64,000 bases of DNA from Szabonella alba (GCF_016765775.1 NZ_JAESVN010000006.1:1-64000); one strand, 5' to 3'; numbered from the stretch's first letter, positions 52,858 to 62,355 are shown. Numbers and translations are program-made. The notes: a model not told the origin generated them from the sequence alone.

Positions 52858-54111
52858 TCAACGCTCCTTCAGCCGGACGCTGTTGTTGTAGATGTTCATA
52901 AGCCCCGAGATCAGCAGACTGATCGCAAGATAGACCAGCATCAGAAGCAGCATCCCCTCCAGCTCACGGCCGGTCTGGTTGATGGTGATGCCCCCGAGGG
53001 TCGAGCGCAGATCCATATAGCCCACCGCGATCCCCAATGAGGTGTTCTTGGTGATGTTCAGATATTGCGAGATCAGCGGCGGGATGATGACCCGCAGCGC
53101 CTGCGGCAGGATCACAAGGTTCATCGTCCAGGACGGGCGCATCCCCAGCGCAAAGGCGGCCTCGGTCTGCCCGCGCGAAACGGCCAGAATGCCCGCCCGC
53201 ACGTTTTCCGCGATAAAGGCGCCGGTATAGAGCGACAGCGCCAGCCACATTGCGATGAACGAGTTGCGCAGGAAGGTGCCATCCTGAAAGTTGAACCCCT
53301 GCAGCGACGGGTAACTCAGATGGAAACCCAGCGCGATAAGGACAACCGTGATCGGCGCAAACAGGATCAGCAGCGATTTCCACCATGTGACCGGGCGGAG
53401 ACCGGTCGCCTCTTGCACCGCCGTCGCGTGGCGGAGCAGCCGGATATTCGCCCAGAGCGAGCCAACAACCACCGCCAGAATAAGCAGGAAATTGATTGAG
53501 ACCGAAATGATCCCCAGATTGATGGCCCCCAGTGACGTGGTGAACAGCGGCCCCGGCACATAAACGCCCCGGTTGGTGATCGCGACCGTGTCGAAGAACA
53601 GCATAGACGAGGTAGCATTCTCACCCCGGAAGGCCGAGGGGGCCGGCATGCTTTCGGTCATCACGGCAAAGATGACGATGATCCACAGCAGCAGCGGCAC
53701 GTTGCGGAAGGCCTCGACATAAAGGCCCATCAGCCGCGAGACGATCCAGTTTTTCGACAGACGCAGCACCCCGGCAATCACCCCGATCACCGTGGCGGTG
53801 ACACAGGACACCAAGGCCAGCAAAAGCGTGTTCAGCAACCCGACCAGCATGGCCCGGCCATGACTGCTGTCATTGGTGTATTCAACAAGGCGCTGGTTGA
53901 TGTCGTAACCGGCACGGACGGACAGGAAGTTGAAATTGAAATCCTTGCCCAAGGCCCGCAGGTTTTCGACCGTGTTGTCGACCAGCCAGGCGAAACCCGC
54001 CATCAGCATGAACATCACCACGATCTGAATCGTCATGGATCGGTAGCGCGTATCATAGAGCAGCATGCTCGGCCGAAACGACGCACCCGAACTTTCGTTC
54101 GTCATTGCCAT
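52858..54111 (-). CDS. bztB: Polar amino-acid ABC transporter permease BztB
   Basis: The 417-residue permease (AapQ/BztB type) has about eight transmembrane segments, a periplasmic loop after the first, and the coupling motif ENVRAGILAVSRGQTEAAFA. The ATG at 54111 follows AGGGGA. A hairpin terminator lies between it and bztA. Confidence 0.93.
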   Translation of the reverse strand: MAMTNESSGASFRPSMLLYDTRYRSMTIQIVVMFMLMAGFAWLVDNTVENLRALGKDFNFNFLSVRAGYDINQRLVEYTNDSSHGRAMLVGLLNTLLLALVSCVTATVIGVIAGVLRLSKNWIVSRLMGLYVEAFRNVPLLLWIIVIFAVMTESMPAPSAFRGENATSSMLFFDTVAITNRGVYVPGPLFTTSLGAINLGIISVSINFLLILAVVVGSLWANIRLLRHATAVQEATGLRPVTWWKSLLILFAPITVVLIALGFHLSYPSLQGFNFQDGTFLRNSFIAMWLALSLYTGAFIAENVRAGILAVSRGQTEAAFALGMRPSWTMNLVILPQALRVIIPPLISQYLNITKNTSLGIAVGYMDLRSTLGGITINQTGRELEGMLLLMLVYLAISLLISGLMNIYNNSVRLKER

Positions 54112-54204
54112 AAAATATCCCCTGTCTCTGAACGGCGCTTTATCGCGCTCTGGACGCCGGGCCGGATCTGTCCGGCGCGTCTGTCAGATTTCGATTGTGG
54201 AGGG

Positions 54205-54233
54205 AAAAAGGGCGCGGTCCAGCCGCGCCCTTT
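54205..54233 (-). terminator. Intra-operon hairpin between bztA and bztB
   Basis: AAAGGGCGCGG and CCGCGCCCTTT pair perfectly around a five-base loop; on the minus strand the stem is followed by more Ts. It sits in the 136-base gap after bztA. Partial termination or stabilised mRNA ends here would give more binding protein than permease. Confidence 0.85.
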
Positions 54234-54247
54234 CTGGTCAGTTCAGA

Positions 54248-55264
54248 TCAACGGAAGGGCGGCGAATAGAGCAGCCCGCCTTGGGTCCATTGCGCGTTCA
54301 GACCGCGCGCCAGACCGATCGGGGTCGATTCACCGATCGTTGCGGCGAAGATCTCGCCATAGTTGCCGCCCGCCATGATGGCGCGCTTGGCCCATTCATT
54401 GTCCAGACCGAACATCGGCCCCAGATCGCCTTCATTGCCAAGCAGGCGGTTGATCTCGGGGTTTTCGGTGCCCTTGGCCAGTTCTTCCAGATTGGCCGAG
54501 GTGACGCCCAGTTCTTCGGCCGCGATCAGCGCGTTCAGCGTCCACATCACGATTTCCGACCATTGGTCATCGCCATGGGCAACCAGCGGGCCCAGCGGCT
54601 CTTTCGAGATGATTTCGGGCAGAAGGATATGGTTTTCCGGATCCGCAAAGGTCGCGCGGGTCGCGGCTAGGCCCGAAGCGTCAGTCGTGTAGACGTCGCA
54701 GGCACCGGCCAGATATTGCTGCTGGGCTTCGGCATTGGTCTCGATCGGGACCGGCTCATAGCTCATGTTGTTGACCTTGAAGTAATCGGCCAGGTTGAGC
54801 TCGGTCGTGGTGCCGGTCTGGATACAGACGGTCGCGCCGTCCAGTTCCTTGGCCGAGGACACGCCCAGGGCCTTGTTCACCATGAAGCCCTGACCGTCAT
54901 AGTAGTTCACGCCTGCGAAGGTGAACTTCAGGTCGACATCGCGCGAGAAGGTCCAGGTCGTGTTACGGGCCAGCACGTCGATCTCACCCGAGGCCAGCGC
55001 GGTAAAGCGGGTCTGGCCGGTGGTGGTGACGAATTTTACCTTCTTGGGGTCGCTCAGAACCGCTGCGGCAACGGCGCGGCACACCGCCACGTCAAAGCCT
55101 TGCCATTCCCCGGCCGAATCCGGCGCGGAGAAGCCGTTGACCCCGGTGGACACGCCACAATTCAGTTCGCCGCGCGCCTTCACGTCATCCAGCTTGGCAG
55201 CCGATGCCGTTCCAGCAATCGCAGCGGCGGCAGCCAGCGTGCCGACGAATACGGTTTTTTTCAT
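54248..55264 (-). CDS. bztA: Periplasmic polar amino-acid binding protein
   Basis: A 338-residue binding protein with a cleavable signal (MKKTVFVGTLAAAAAIAGTASA) and the SBP_bac_3 fold: GVSTGVNGFSAPDSAGEWQG, FDVAVCRAVAAAV, RFTALASGEIDVLARNTTW. It captures glutamate, glutamine, aspartate and asparagine and delivers them to BztBC. First gene of the operon. The paired ATTGCTCCCTC repeats lie upstream. Confidence 0.95.
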   Translation of the reverse strand: MKKTVFVGTLAAAAAIAGTASAAKLDDVKARGELNCGVSTGVNGFSAPDSAGEWQGFDVAVCRAVAAAVLSDPKKVKFVTTTGQTRFTALASGEIDVLARNTTWTFSRDVDLKFTFAGVNYYDGQGFMVNKALGVSSAKELDGATVCIQTGTTTELNLADYFKVNNMSYEPVPIETNAEAQQQYLAGACDVYTTDASGLAATRATFADPENHILLPEIISKEPLGPLVAHGDDQWSEIVMWTLNALIAAEELGVTSANLEELAKGTENPEINRLLGNEGDLGPMFGLDNEWAKRAIMAGGNYGEIFAATIGESTPIGLARGLNAQWTQGGLLYSPPFR

Positions 55265-55304
55265 GTTTACCTCTTCCTGATTGTCCGCATGTTTGCGCGG
55301 AATT

Positions 55305-55356
55305 ATTGCTCCCTCCCCCTTGCGGGGGTTGAACCTGATCGAAGGATTGCTCCCTC
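55305..55356. promoter_or_regulatory. Paired direct repeats upstream of bztA
   Basis: ATTGCTCCCTC occurs at 55305-55315 and again at 55346-55356, a spacing of 41 bases (about four helical turns). They lie within 100 bases of the bztA start codon. Nitrogen regulators or LysR-type proteins bind such pairs, but the identity is unknown. Confidence 0.4.
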
Positions 55357-55495
55357 AGTGCCCGTCAGTTTCGACCGAAGCGGTTTGAAACGTCAAGAGC
55401 AAGCCTTGCCGCGTCGTAAAATTCCGGTTTTTCATTGGCTTGGCAAAGGTCTGCCGCAACTTGCGGCATTGCTGCCTGCAGATTAGGCAAGATTG

Positions 55496-56203
55496 TTACC
55501 CGCACAATCCGAAGAATCGCCCCGCATCGGCAAAGGCTGCCCGTTTCGCCGCCTCGGATTCGAGCGCGAAATCGTCCTGCCCCCAGATCTCAGCCTGCCA
55601 GTGCTCATCAATGCGCGACAGGGCGAAGGCCTCTTCCACCATCAGGCGCGCGCGGATGACCGCAAGCGCCAGCACAAGCGAACCCGAGATCGCGACAAGA
55701 TCATGAAACGCCACCAGCCGGAACGCATCCAGCGCCCTGACCGCATCTGCCAGCCGCCCGGTCGCAGCCCGGTCCTGCGCCACGGGGATCACCCCCGTTG
55801 TCACCGCCAGCCGCGCGCCGAATGTCGCCTCGGCCCAGTCCAGAAGCGGATCCCAGCCCGCCCTCTGCCGCGCAATCAGCGCTTCGGGTCCGGGCGCGCG
55901 GTAGCACAGCAGATCCGAGGCACCGTAAGCCGCAACCACCTCCGTCACCTCGGAAAATTGCAGGCGCACCTTGTCCAGCGCGGAATTGGCCATGCGGGTC
56001 ATCGGCATGGTTTCGGGCTTCACCACCCCCTCCTGCGCCTGCCATTCGGCGCCGATGGCATCAGCCATGTCCTGCGTCGGAAGGATCAGCGACGTCTTGG
56101 CCGGGGTCCGGACCGCGCGCCCGTCCAGCAGCACGGCAAAGCCGCCCTCGACCGCCTCGGTGCGGGCCTCGGTCCAGAACCGTTTCGGAGCCCAGGCTGT
56201 CAT
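55496..56203 (-). CDS. ATP12-family ATP synthase F1 assembly chaperone
   Basis: The 235-residue product matches ATP12, which helps assemble the F1 alpha subunit in mitochondria and alphaproteobacteria. Conserved stretches are FAVLLDGRAVRTPAKTSLIL, EWQAQEGVVKPETMPMTRMANSALDKV and SDLLCYRAPGPEALIARQRA. The ATG at 56203 overlaps the rluC stop by three bases. Alphaproteobacteria commonly keep it beside pseudouridine synthase genes. Confidence 0.9.
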   Translation of the reverse strand: MTAWAPKRFWTEARTEAVEGGFAVLLDGRAVRTPAKTSLILPTQDMADAIGAEWQAQEGVVKPETMPMTRMANSALDKVRLQFSEVTEVVAAYGASDLLCYRAPGPEALIARQRAGWDPLLDWAEATFGARLAVTTGVIPVAQDRAATGRLADAVRALDAFRLVAFHDLVAISGSLVLALAVIRARLMVEEAFALSRIDEHWQAEIWGQDDFALESEAAKRAAFADAGRFFGLCG

Positions 56204-57249
56204 TTGTGCAGTTTCTCGAACGGGTCGGCGGGCACATCGTTCGGGCCCCAGTCCAGCGCCTTCCATGTCCGGTCCATATGGTCGGGCAGCGGCGCGGTGA
56301 AGGTCATCGCAGCCTTGGTGATGGGATGTTCGATGCTCAGGCTGCGGGCGTGCAGATGCAGCTTCTTGCTGACCTCGCCGCCGATGGACGCCCCCCAGCC
56401 ATCGCCAAGGTTTTCCGACCCCGAGCCGCCATATTTGCCGTCGCCCAGAATGGGATGGCCCAGTTCCGCCATATGGGCGCGCAACTGATGGGTGCGCCCC
56501 GTCACCGGCTCCAGCGCCATCCAGGAAAGGCGCGTGCCAAGAAACCAGAGCGTGAAGAAATCGGTATGCGCCCGCTTGGCATCGGGGAAATCGGCCATCT
56601 TGGCGGGATGGATGCAGATCATCTTCTCCCCCTCGCCGCCACGCCCGCGCCCCGGCGCCTTCATCAGCCCGTATTTGACAGACCCCTGACGCGGTGACGG
56701 CACGCCCGCGACCGCCGCCCAATAGATCTTGCGGGTGTTGCGGTGGCGCAAAGCCTCGGACAGCGCGCGCGCCACACGGTCGGTGCGGGCCAGCATCAGG
56801 ACGCCTGATGTGTCCTTGTCCAGCCGGTGCACCAGTTTCGGGCGGTCCTTGTAGCCGAATTTCAGCGCCTCGGTCAGGCCATCCACATGTTTGTCGCCCT
56901 GCCCCGATCCGCCCTGACTGGCCAGACCCGGCGGCTTGTTCAGGATGATCAGATGTTCATCACGGAAGATCACCGCATTCTGGATCATCTTCGCATCCGC
57001 GGCACTTATGCTGTCGGACAGCGGGCGTGACGGCGCATCGCCTTGCGGAATGGGCGGCACGCGGATCACCATGCCGGGCGCGACCCGGTCGGATGCCTTG
57101 GCCCGCCCGCCATCGACGCGCACCTGCCCGGTGCGGCAGTATTTCTCGACAGCACCCTGCGTGATCTGCGGAAAACGCCGTTTCATCCAACGGTCCAGCC
57201 GCTGCTCGCCCTCATCCTCGGACACGGTCAGAAGTTTCACTTCGCTCAT
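56200..57249 (-). CDS. rluC: RluA-family 23S rRNA pseudouridine synthase (RluC type)
   Basis: A 349-residue enzyme with an N-terminal S4 RNA-binding domain (RLDRWMKRRFPQITQGAVEK) and the catalytic Asp in KLVHRLDKDTSGVL. It isomerises uridines in large-subunit rRNA. The ATG at 57249 overlaps the crcB stop (ATGA), and its stop overlaps ATP12, so three genes form a tightly coupled operon. Confidence 0.91.
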   Translation of the reverse strand: MSEVKLLTVSEDEGEQRLDRWMKRRFPQITQGAVEKYCRTGQVRVDGGRAKASDRVAPGMVIRVPPIPQGDAPSRPLSDSISAADAKMIQNAVIFRDEHLIILNKPPGLASQGGSGQGDKHVDGLTEALKFGYKDRPKLVHRLDKDTSGVLMLARTDRVARALSEALRHRNTRKIYWAAVAGVPSPRQGSVKYGLMKAPGRGRGGEGEKMICIHPAKMADFPDAKRAHTDFFTLWFLGTRLSWMALEPVTGRTHQLRAHMAELGHPILGDGKYGGSGSENLGDGWGASIGGEVSKKLHLHARSLSIEHPITKAAMTFTAPLPDHMDRTWKALDWGPNDVPADPFEKLHK

Positions 57250-57620
57250 AGCACCTGCCTCGCAAGGAAAAGCCCCGCCGCGATACCACCCAGCGACAGA
57301 CAGACCGTGGCCGCGACATAACCCAGCGCAAGCCCCGCCTGTCCCCGTTCCCACAGCGTCGCGGCATCAAGGGAAAAGGCTGAAAAAGTCGTGAACCCGC
57401 CCAGAATTCCGCTCATCAGGAACGGTGCATGACGGGTGCCGCCGAATTTCGCCAGAACCACCACCATGACCCCCATCAGAAAGCTGCCAAATGCGTTGAT
57501 CAGCAGAATACCGAACGGGAAGCCATGACCGAAAAGCCGCGCAGCCCCTATATTCGCCAGATGGCGCAGCATAGAGCCGATGGCACCCCCGAGGGCGACT
57601 TGGGAAAGGGTCCAGATCAT
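57246..57620 (-). CDS. crcB: Fluoride exporter CrcB/Fluc
   Basis: The 124-residue protein has four membrane helices and the family motifs GGAIGSMLRH, FGILLINAFGSFLMG and TTFSAFSLDAATL. Dimers form a fluoride-specific channel that lowers cytoplasmic fluoride. First gene of the crcB-rluC-ATP12 operon. No fluoride riboswitch could be seen in the 52-base gap before it. Confidence 0.94.
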   Translation of the reverse strand: MIWTLSQVALGGAIGSMLRHLANIGAARLFGHGFPFGILLINAFGSFLMGVMVVVLAKFGGTRHAPFLMSGILGGFTTFSAFSLDAATLWERGQAGLALGYVAATVCLSLGGIAAGLFLARQVL

Positions 57621-57672
57621 CGCCCTTCCTTCAACCCGACAAGGCGAATTGTCAACCGGAAGGGCCGCAGGG

Positions 57673-58989
57673 TCACTCTCCCTGCCGCTTGGCGCGCAGT
57701 TTCGCGAAATAGTCGATCCGCTTTTTCAACTCCCGTTCAAACCCGCGCTCGGGCGGCGCGTAAAGCACCGGGCGGCGCAGCCCGTCAGGAAAGTAGTTCT
57801 GCCCCGAAAATCCGTCCTCGGCGTTGTGGTCATAGGCATAATCCGCGCCATAGCCGATATCCTTCATCAGCCTGGTCGGCGCGTTCAGGATGTGGGCGGG
57901 CGGCATCTTGCTGCCCGTATCCCGCGCCAGCGCGCGCGCGGCCTTGTAGGCGGTATAGACCCCGTTCGATTTCGGCGCGAGGGCCAGATAGACCACGGCC
58001 TGCGCCAGCGCCAGTTCCCCCTCGGGACTGCCCAGCCGTTCATAGGTTTCCCAGCTTTCCAGACAGACCGATTGCGCCTGCGGATCGGCAAGGCCCACAT
58101 CCTCGACCGCCATCCGGGTCAGGCGACGGGCCAGAAAGCGGGGATCCTCGCCGCCTTCCAGCATCCGCGCGAACCAATACAGGGCGGCATCCGGGTCCGA
58201 TCCGCGCACCGATTTGTGCAGCGCGGAAATCAGGTTGTAATGCTCCTCGCCCGATTTGTCGTATTTCGCGGCGCGGCGCATCAGGCGGGTGGCCAGTGCC
58301 TCACGGGTCTGAGGTGAGTCCACCTTCCATGCCGCCACCTGTTCGATCAGGTTCAGAAGCGCGCGGCCATCGCCATCGGCCATTTCCAGCATCGCCTCGC
58401 GCGCCTCACCCTTCAGGGGCAGCGCGCGGCCCAGTTCCTGCTCGGCCCGCTGCGCCAGCAGTTCCAGATCGGCCAGCGTCAGGCGTTCCAGCACGATGAC
58501 CTGTGCCCGGCTCAGCAATGCCGCATTCAGTTCGAAGGACGGGTTTTCCGTCGTCGCCCCGACCAGAAGGATCGTGCCATCCTCCATATGCGGCAGAAAT
58601 CCGTCCTGCTGCGCCTTGTTGAAACGGTGGATCTCATCAACGAACAGCAAGGTTCCCTGCCCGTTGCGGCGGCGCAGTTTCGCCGCCTCGAATACCTTGC
58701 GCAGATCGGGCACGCCGGTGAAGATCGCGGAAATCTGGACGAAGGCCAAATCGGTCTCATCGGCCAGAAGCCGCGCGATGGTGGTCTTGCCCACCCCGGG
58801 CGGTCCCCAGAGGATCAGCGAGGACAGCGACCCCGCGCCCAGCATCGCTCCCAGCGGCCCTTCGGGCGACAGCACCTTGCTCTGCCCCACCACCTCGGAC
58901 AGGCGGCGCGGCCGCAGGCGATCGGCCAGCGGGCGCGGACCCTCTGCCTTGGGTCCGTCATCGGGGATCTGATCGAAAAGGTCGGCCAT
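57673..58989 (-). CDS. rarA: Replication-associated recombination protein RarA (MgsA)
   Basis: The 438-residue AAA+ ATPase acts at stalled replication forks. Walker A GPPGVGKTT, Walker B LLFVDEIHRFNK, a sensor NPSFELN and the C-terminal tetramerisation domain (DVGLADPQAQ, YLPDGL-like YFPDGLRRPVLY) are visible. Length fits the family. It lies between the Deg protease and the crcB operon on the same strand. Confidence 0.95.
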   Translation of the reverse strand: MADLFDQIPDDGPKAEGPRPLADRLRPRRLSEVVGQSKVLSPEGPLGAMLGAGSLSSLILWGPPGVGKTTIARLLADETDLAFVQISAIFTGVPDLRKVFEAAKLRRRNGQGTLLFVDEIHRFNKAQQDGFLPHMEDGTILLVGATTENPSFELNAALLSRAQVIVLERLTLADLELLAQRAEQELGRALPLKGEAREAMLEMADGDGRALLNLIEQVAAWKVDSPQTREALATRLMRRAAKYDKSGEEHYNLISALHKSVRGSDPDAALYWFARMLEGGEDPRFLARRLTRMAVEDVGLADPQAQSVCLESWETYERLGSPEGELALAQAVVYLALAPKSNGVYTAYKAARALARDTGSKMPPAHILNAPTRLMKDIGYGADYAYDHNAEDGFSGQNYFPDGLRRPVLYAPPERGFERELKKRIDYFAKLRAKRQGE

Positions 58990-59028
58990 CGGATCACGCT
59001 ACGCGCTTCGCCTCACGGGCGGAAGGGG

Positions 59029-60405
59029 TCAGAAACGAAAGCGCAGGCGGACCCGCTGTCCCTGCCGCAGCACATCGAGGGCCCAGTTGCGCGTCTGCTG
59101 TTCCGACAGTTCGGCCAGATCGGCCAGCGTCTCGACTGCGACGCCGTTGATGCCAAGGATGACGTCCCCCGCCGCCAGCCCCGACCGCAGCAAGGGCCCC
59201 TCCAGCCCTGTCACGACAACCCCCTGAGCTGCCAGCGGCAGATCCAGTTCGACAATCGTAGACGGGTCAATTTCGGTGGCGGACAGTCCGGCCAGCGCGC
59301 CTTCTGTAATCGTCAGGGCGGGGCCATCGCCCCCCGGGGCTGCGTCAAGGCGCAGTGTGACCTCGGCCCGTGCGCCGTCGCGGGCATATTCAACGCTGGT
59401 TTCCTGCCCGATCCCGGCCACGGCCAGACGGAACATCACCTCTTGCGGGCTGTTCACCTCGGCCCCGCCAAGGGCAAGGATCACATCACCCGGCTGCAAC
59501 CCTGCCGCCCCAAAGGGGCTTTGCGGATGCAGTTCGGTGATGACGATGCCCCCGGGCCGGTCCAGCCCCAAAGCCTCGGCCATGGCGGCATCCACCTCTT
59601 GCCCGCCAACGCCCGCCCAGGGGCGTTCAAACCGCGTGCCACCCGCCTCGGCCTGACGCAGCACCTCGGCGACCAGATTGGCAGGAATGGCAAAGCCGAT
59701 CCCGTTTGAACCGCCGGATCGCGACAGGATCGCGGTATTCACCCCGATCAGGCGGCCATTCATGTCGATCAGCGCACCACCCGAATTGCCCGGATTGATC
59801 GCGGCATCCGTCTGGATGAAATAGCCCTGCCCCAATGAGGCCGAAGACCGCGCCAGCGCCGAAACGATGCCCGAGGTCACGGTCTGGCCCACACCGAACG
59901 GGTTGCCGATGGCCATGACAAGTTCACCCGCCTCAACCGCATCACTGTCGCGCAGGTCCAGCGCGGGCAGGTCAGATGCCCCCGACAGGCGCAGCACCGC
60001 CAGATCGCTGGCCTCATCGGCCATGATGACCTCGGCCGAATATTCCCGCCGGTCGGTCAGCACGACGCGGATATCGGTGGCGCCGCCGACAACATGGTAG
60101 TTCGAGACGACCAGACCATCCGGCCGCAGGATCACACCGGACCCCAATGAGTTTTCGACACGCGGGCGCACCGGCCCCAGATCGCGGAAGAATTGTTCAA
60201 AGAAGGGATCGCCCGAAAACAGCCCGGACCGCCCCTGCACCACCCGCTGCGCATAGATGTTGACGACGGCGGGGGACGCCTCACGCACCAGCGGGGCAAA
60301 GGACAGCGCGATCTCTTCGCGGCTTTCCGGAACGGTTTGCGCGCCGACGGCCGGAGCAGAGAGGATCAGCGCCAGCGCGGCGCCAAGAACAGGGTGCGGT
60401 TTCAT
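59029..60405 (-). CDS. Periplasmic Deg-family serine protease (two PDZ domains)
   Basis: A 458-residue Do-type protease: cleavable signal (MKPHPVLGAALALILSAPAV), trypsin-like domain with H104, D134 and S208 (GNSGG), PDZ1 (residues ~260-360) and PDZ2 (~370-455). It degrades or refolds damaged envelope proteins. The loop between catalytic residues is shorter than in DegP, as in DegQ-type enzymes. ATG at 60405 with GAGG upstream. Confidence 0.93.
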   Translation of the reverse strand: MKPHPVLGAALALILSAPAVGAQTVPESREEIALSFAPLVREASPAVVNIYAQRVVQGRSGLFSGDPFFEQFFRDLGPVRPRVENSLGSGVILRPDGLVVSNYHVVGGATDIRVVLTDRREYSAEVIMADEASDLAVLRLSGASDLPALDLRDSDAVEAGELVMAIGNPFGVGQTVTSGIVSALARSSASLGQGYFIQTDAAINPGNSGGALIDMNGRLIGVNTAILSRSGGSNGIGFAIPANLVAEVLRQAEAGGTRFERPWAGVGGQEVDAAMAEALGLDRPGGIVITELHPQSPFGAAGLQPGDVILALGGAEVNSPQEVMFRLAVAGIGQETSVEYARDGARAEVTLRLDAAPGGDGPALTITEGALAGLSATEIDPSTIVELDLPLAAQGVVVTGLEGPLLRSGLAAGDVILGINGVAVETLADLAELSEQQTRNWALDVLRQGQRVRLRFRF

Positions 60406-60489
60406 CGTGACCTCGGTTTGCCGCTTTTGCGGATTGCAGCCTTGCCGCCGATATGGGGTATCGGCGGCAAAGCTGCAACAGACACGCCC

Positions 60490-61077
60490 TCAATGCAGTT
60501 TCGAGGCCATGTTGATCGTCACGCAGACGCAGGGCAGACCGTCGAAATCAAGGATCGGCCCGGCGGGTTCACATTCCAGACCGACGCGCCGCCCGATCCG
60601 GCGCGAGGCTTCGGGGATCAGACCCAGAACTGAAGTGGCCCCCAGCCGGCGCGCCGAATTCACCATCTCCTGCCGCAATTGCAACTGCACGCGCAGCCGC
60701 TGATTGGCGGGCACGCAGTCCGATACGAAGACCCGGCTGCTTTCCCAGATATGGTCCGCAATGGGAGCCTCGAAATCCAGAAGATTTGAGGGAATTGTGG
60801 ACAAAAGACCCAATTGCGCATCGCGGATCATATAGGAATAGATGCCGCAGCGATGGGTCGTCGGCGTCAGTCGGATCCCGGCCAGAATGCGGCCGTTTTC
60901 ATGCACCGCGACCCAACGGCTGGCGGGCGTGTCATACTGGTCGAACTCCATGCCATCGGCTTGCGGCAGATCCCATTTGTTCTGCACGATGAAAGCCTGA
61001 TGGCGCGCGCGCAAGAGATTGGCGAAAAGTTCGCCGTGATTGTGCATGTTCTCGAAAGACAGGGTTGTGACTTCCAT
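60490..61077 (-). CDS. Acyl-homoserine-lactone synthase (LuxI family)
   Basis: A 195-residue autoinducer synthase. The conserved N-terminal Arg, Phe, Trp and Asp positions are seen in RARHQAFIVQNKWDLPQADG and EFDQYDTP, and the catalytic C-terminal Arg/Glu region in IWESSRVFV. It joins an acyl-ACP and S-adenosylmethionine. GAAGGAG precedes the ATG. It lies 51 bases downstream of luxR on the same strand. The acyl chain cannot be read from sequence. Confidence 0.92.
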   Translation of the reverse strand: MEVTTLSFENMHNHGELFANLLRARHQAFIVQNKWDLPQADGMEFDQYDTPASRWVAVHENGRILAGIRLTPTTHRCGIYSYMIRDAQLGLLSTIPSNLLDFEAPIADHIWESSRVFVSDCVPANQRLRVQLQLRQEMVNSARRLGATSVLGLIPEASRRIGRRVGLECEPAGPILDFDGLPCVCVTINMASKLH

Positions 61078-61128
61078 TTTCAGTCTCCTTCTGGGGGTTA
61101 AAACCTTGGGAAGGGGACCGTCACATGC

Positions 61129-61734
61129 CTAGAGCAGTCGGTATTCTCGCGCTTTCTTGACCGCCTCCGACGTCGTCCGGGCCTCCAGTCGGACTCGGGC
61201 AGAGGACAGCCGCGCCTTGAAGGCGCTTTCCGATATTCCCAGTTTCGCTGCGGCAGCAGTGTGGCGGTCCCCGTTGGCGATGCATTGCAACGCCTCGATC
61301 TGTGCCTTCGTGAGATCCGAAGGCGGCTTGGCCGCAATATGAAGTCGCGCAGTGATGTCGGCCAGAATCGTCAACTCTTCGTCACTGAACTCCCGGTCCG
61401 AACGGCAGATCCCTGCCATGGAACGGGAGGTAATCGGCCCATAGGACGAGACCACGCCGAAATTCATGTTATGGGCAGCGGCCTTTTTCAGCACCCCGAA
61501 CGGGTCGGGAAGGGGGATCTCGCTCCATCGTGCTGTGCCCGTCGTGCCAATCCCCCAAAACACCAGTGGATCGCGAAGATAGTAGGAATTGGCATTGTAA
61601 TACTCGACCCAGTCAGCCGGATACTTGCTGAAGTAGATCAGCGGATTGGCATAGCGGATATGAAGACCCACCGCATAACCCTCGGGGGCGAGGGCGGCGA
61701 GTTCATCATAGAGCTCGGTGAGGCTTCTGTTCAC
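61129..61734 (-). CDS. LuxR-family quorum-sensing regulator
   Basis: A 201-residue protein with an N-terminal autoinducer-binding domain (YYNANSYYLRDPLVFWGIGT TGTARWSEIPLPDPFG) and a C-terminal helix-turn-helix (AQIEALQCIANGDRHTAAAA KLGISESAFKARL). The start is GTG at 61734 with a weak ribosome site. The paired luxI follows downstream, so the two are likely coregulated; no clear lux box could be identified by eye in the 51-base gap. Confidence 0.9.
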   Translation of the reverse strand: MNRSLTELYDELAALAPEGYAVGLHIRYANPLIYFSKYPADWVEYYNANSYYLRDPLVFWGIGTTGTARWSEIPLPDPFGVLKKAAAHNMNFGVVSSYGPITSRSMAGICRSDREFSDEELTILADITARLHIAAKPPSDLTKAQIEALQCIANGDRHTAAAAKLGISESAFKARLSSARVRLEARTTSEAVKKAREYRLL

Positions 61735-61875
61735 AGTATCAACTTATACAGATTCGGCTGACTCTCCATACAACCCTAGTGGCATAAATTCCGCTCTGCC
61801 AGATATCCTGTTAAGAAACAGTTTACATTGATTGCCAAAAGGTAAGGATTGTTGCCCCAATGACCTAAAATGGCG

Positions 61876-61900
61876 AAAGCCCGCCGACATGGCGGGCTTT
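61876..61900 (-). terminator. Terminator after rplQ
   Basis: AAAGCCCGCC and GGCGGGCTTT form a perfect 10-bp stem around GACAT, 35 bases after the rplQ stop on the minus strand. It ends the ribosomal operon. Confidence 0.85.
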
Positions 61901-61935
61901 CCAGAGGTGTTACCGGTCGGCGACCGGCGCCGGTC

Positions 61936-62355
61936 TCAGGCTTCGGCAGCGTCCTCGGCTTCCAGGCGGGCCTTGTCGGCGGCACCTTTCGCGGCCGGGT
62001 CGCGGTCGACGAATTCGATGATCGCCATCGGCGCCATGTCGCCATAGCGGAAGCCAGCCTTCAGCACACGGACATAGCCGCCCTGACGATCCTTGTAGCG
62101 CGGGCCCAGAATCTCAAAGAGCTTGGCCACGTCCTTGTCTTCCTTCAGCTGCGCACCAGCCTGACGGCGGGCATGCAGGTCACCGCGCTTGGCCAGCGTG
62201 ATCAGCTTTTCGATCACCGGGCGCAGTTCCTTGGCCTTGGGCAGCGTGGTCTTGATCTGCTCATGCTCGATCAGCGAGCCGGCCATGTTGGAAAACAGCG
62301 CCTTGCGGTGCTCATGAGTGCGGTTGAGGCGGCGGTAGCCGCGGGCGTGACGCAT
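61936..62355 (-). CDS. rplQ: 50S ribosomal protein L17
   Basis: The 139-residue protein starts [20 protein letters not shown] and has [20 protein letters not shown], the family motifs, with an alphaproteobacterial C-terminal extension. GGAG precedes the ATG. Last gene of the rpsK-rpoA-rplQ group. Confidence 0.97.
   Translation of the reverse strand: MRHARGYRRLNRTHEHRKALFSNMAGSLIEHEQIKTTLPKAKELRPVIEKLITLAKRGDLHARRQAGAQLKEDKDVAKLFEILGPRYKDRQGGYVRVLKAGFRYGDMAPMAIIEFVDRDPAAKGAADKARLEAEDAAEA

Noticed and set aside
57621-57672. Fluoride riboswitch before crcB
   Set aside because: The gap is only 52 bases and no typical pseudoknot elements could be made out.
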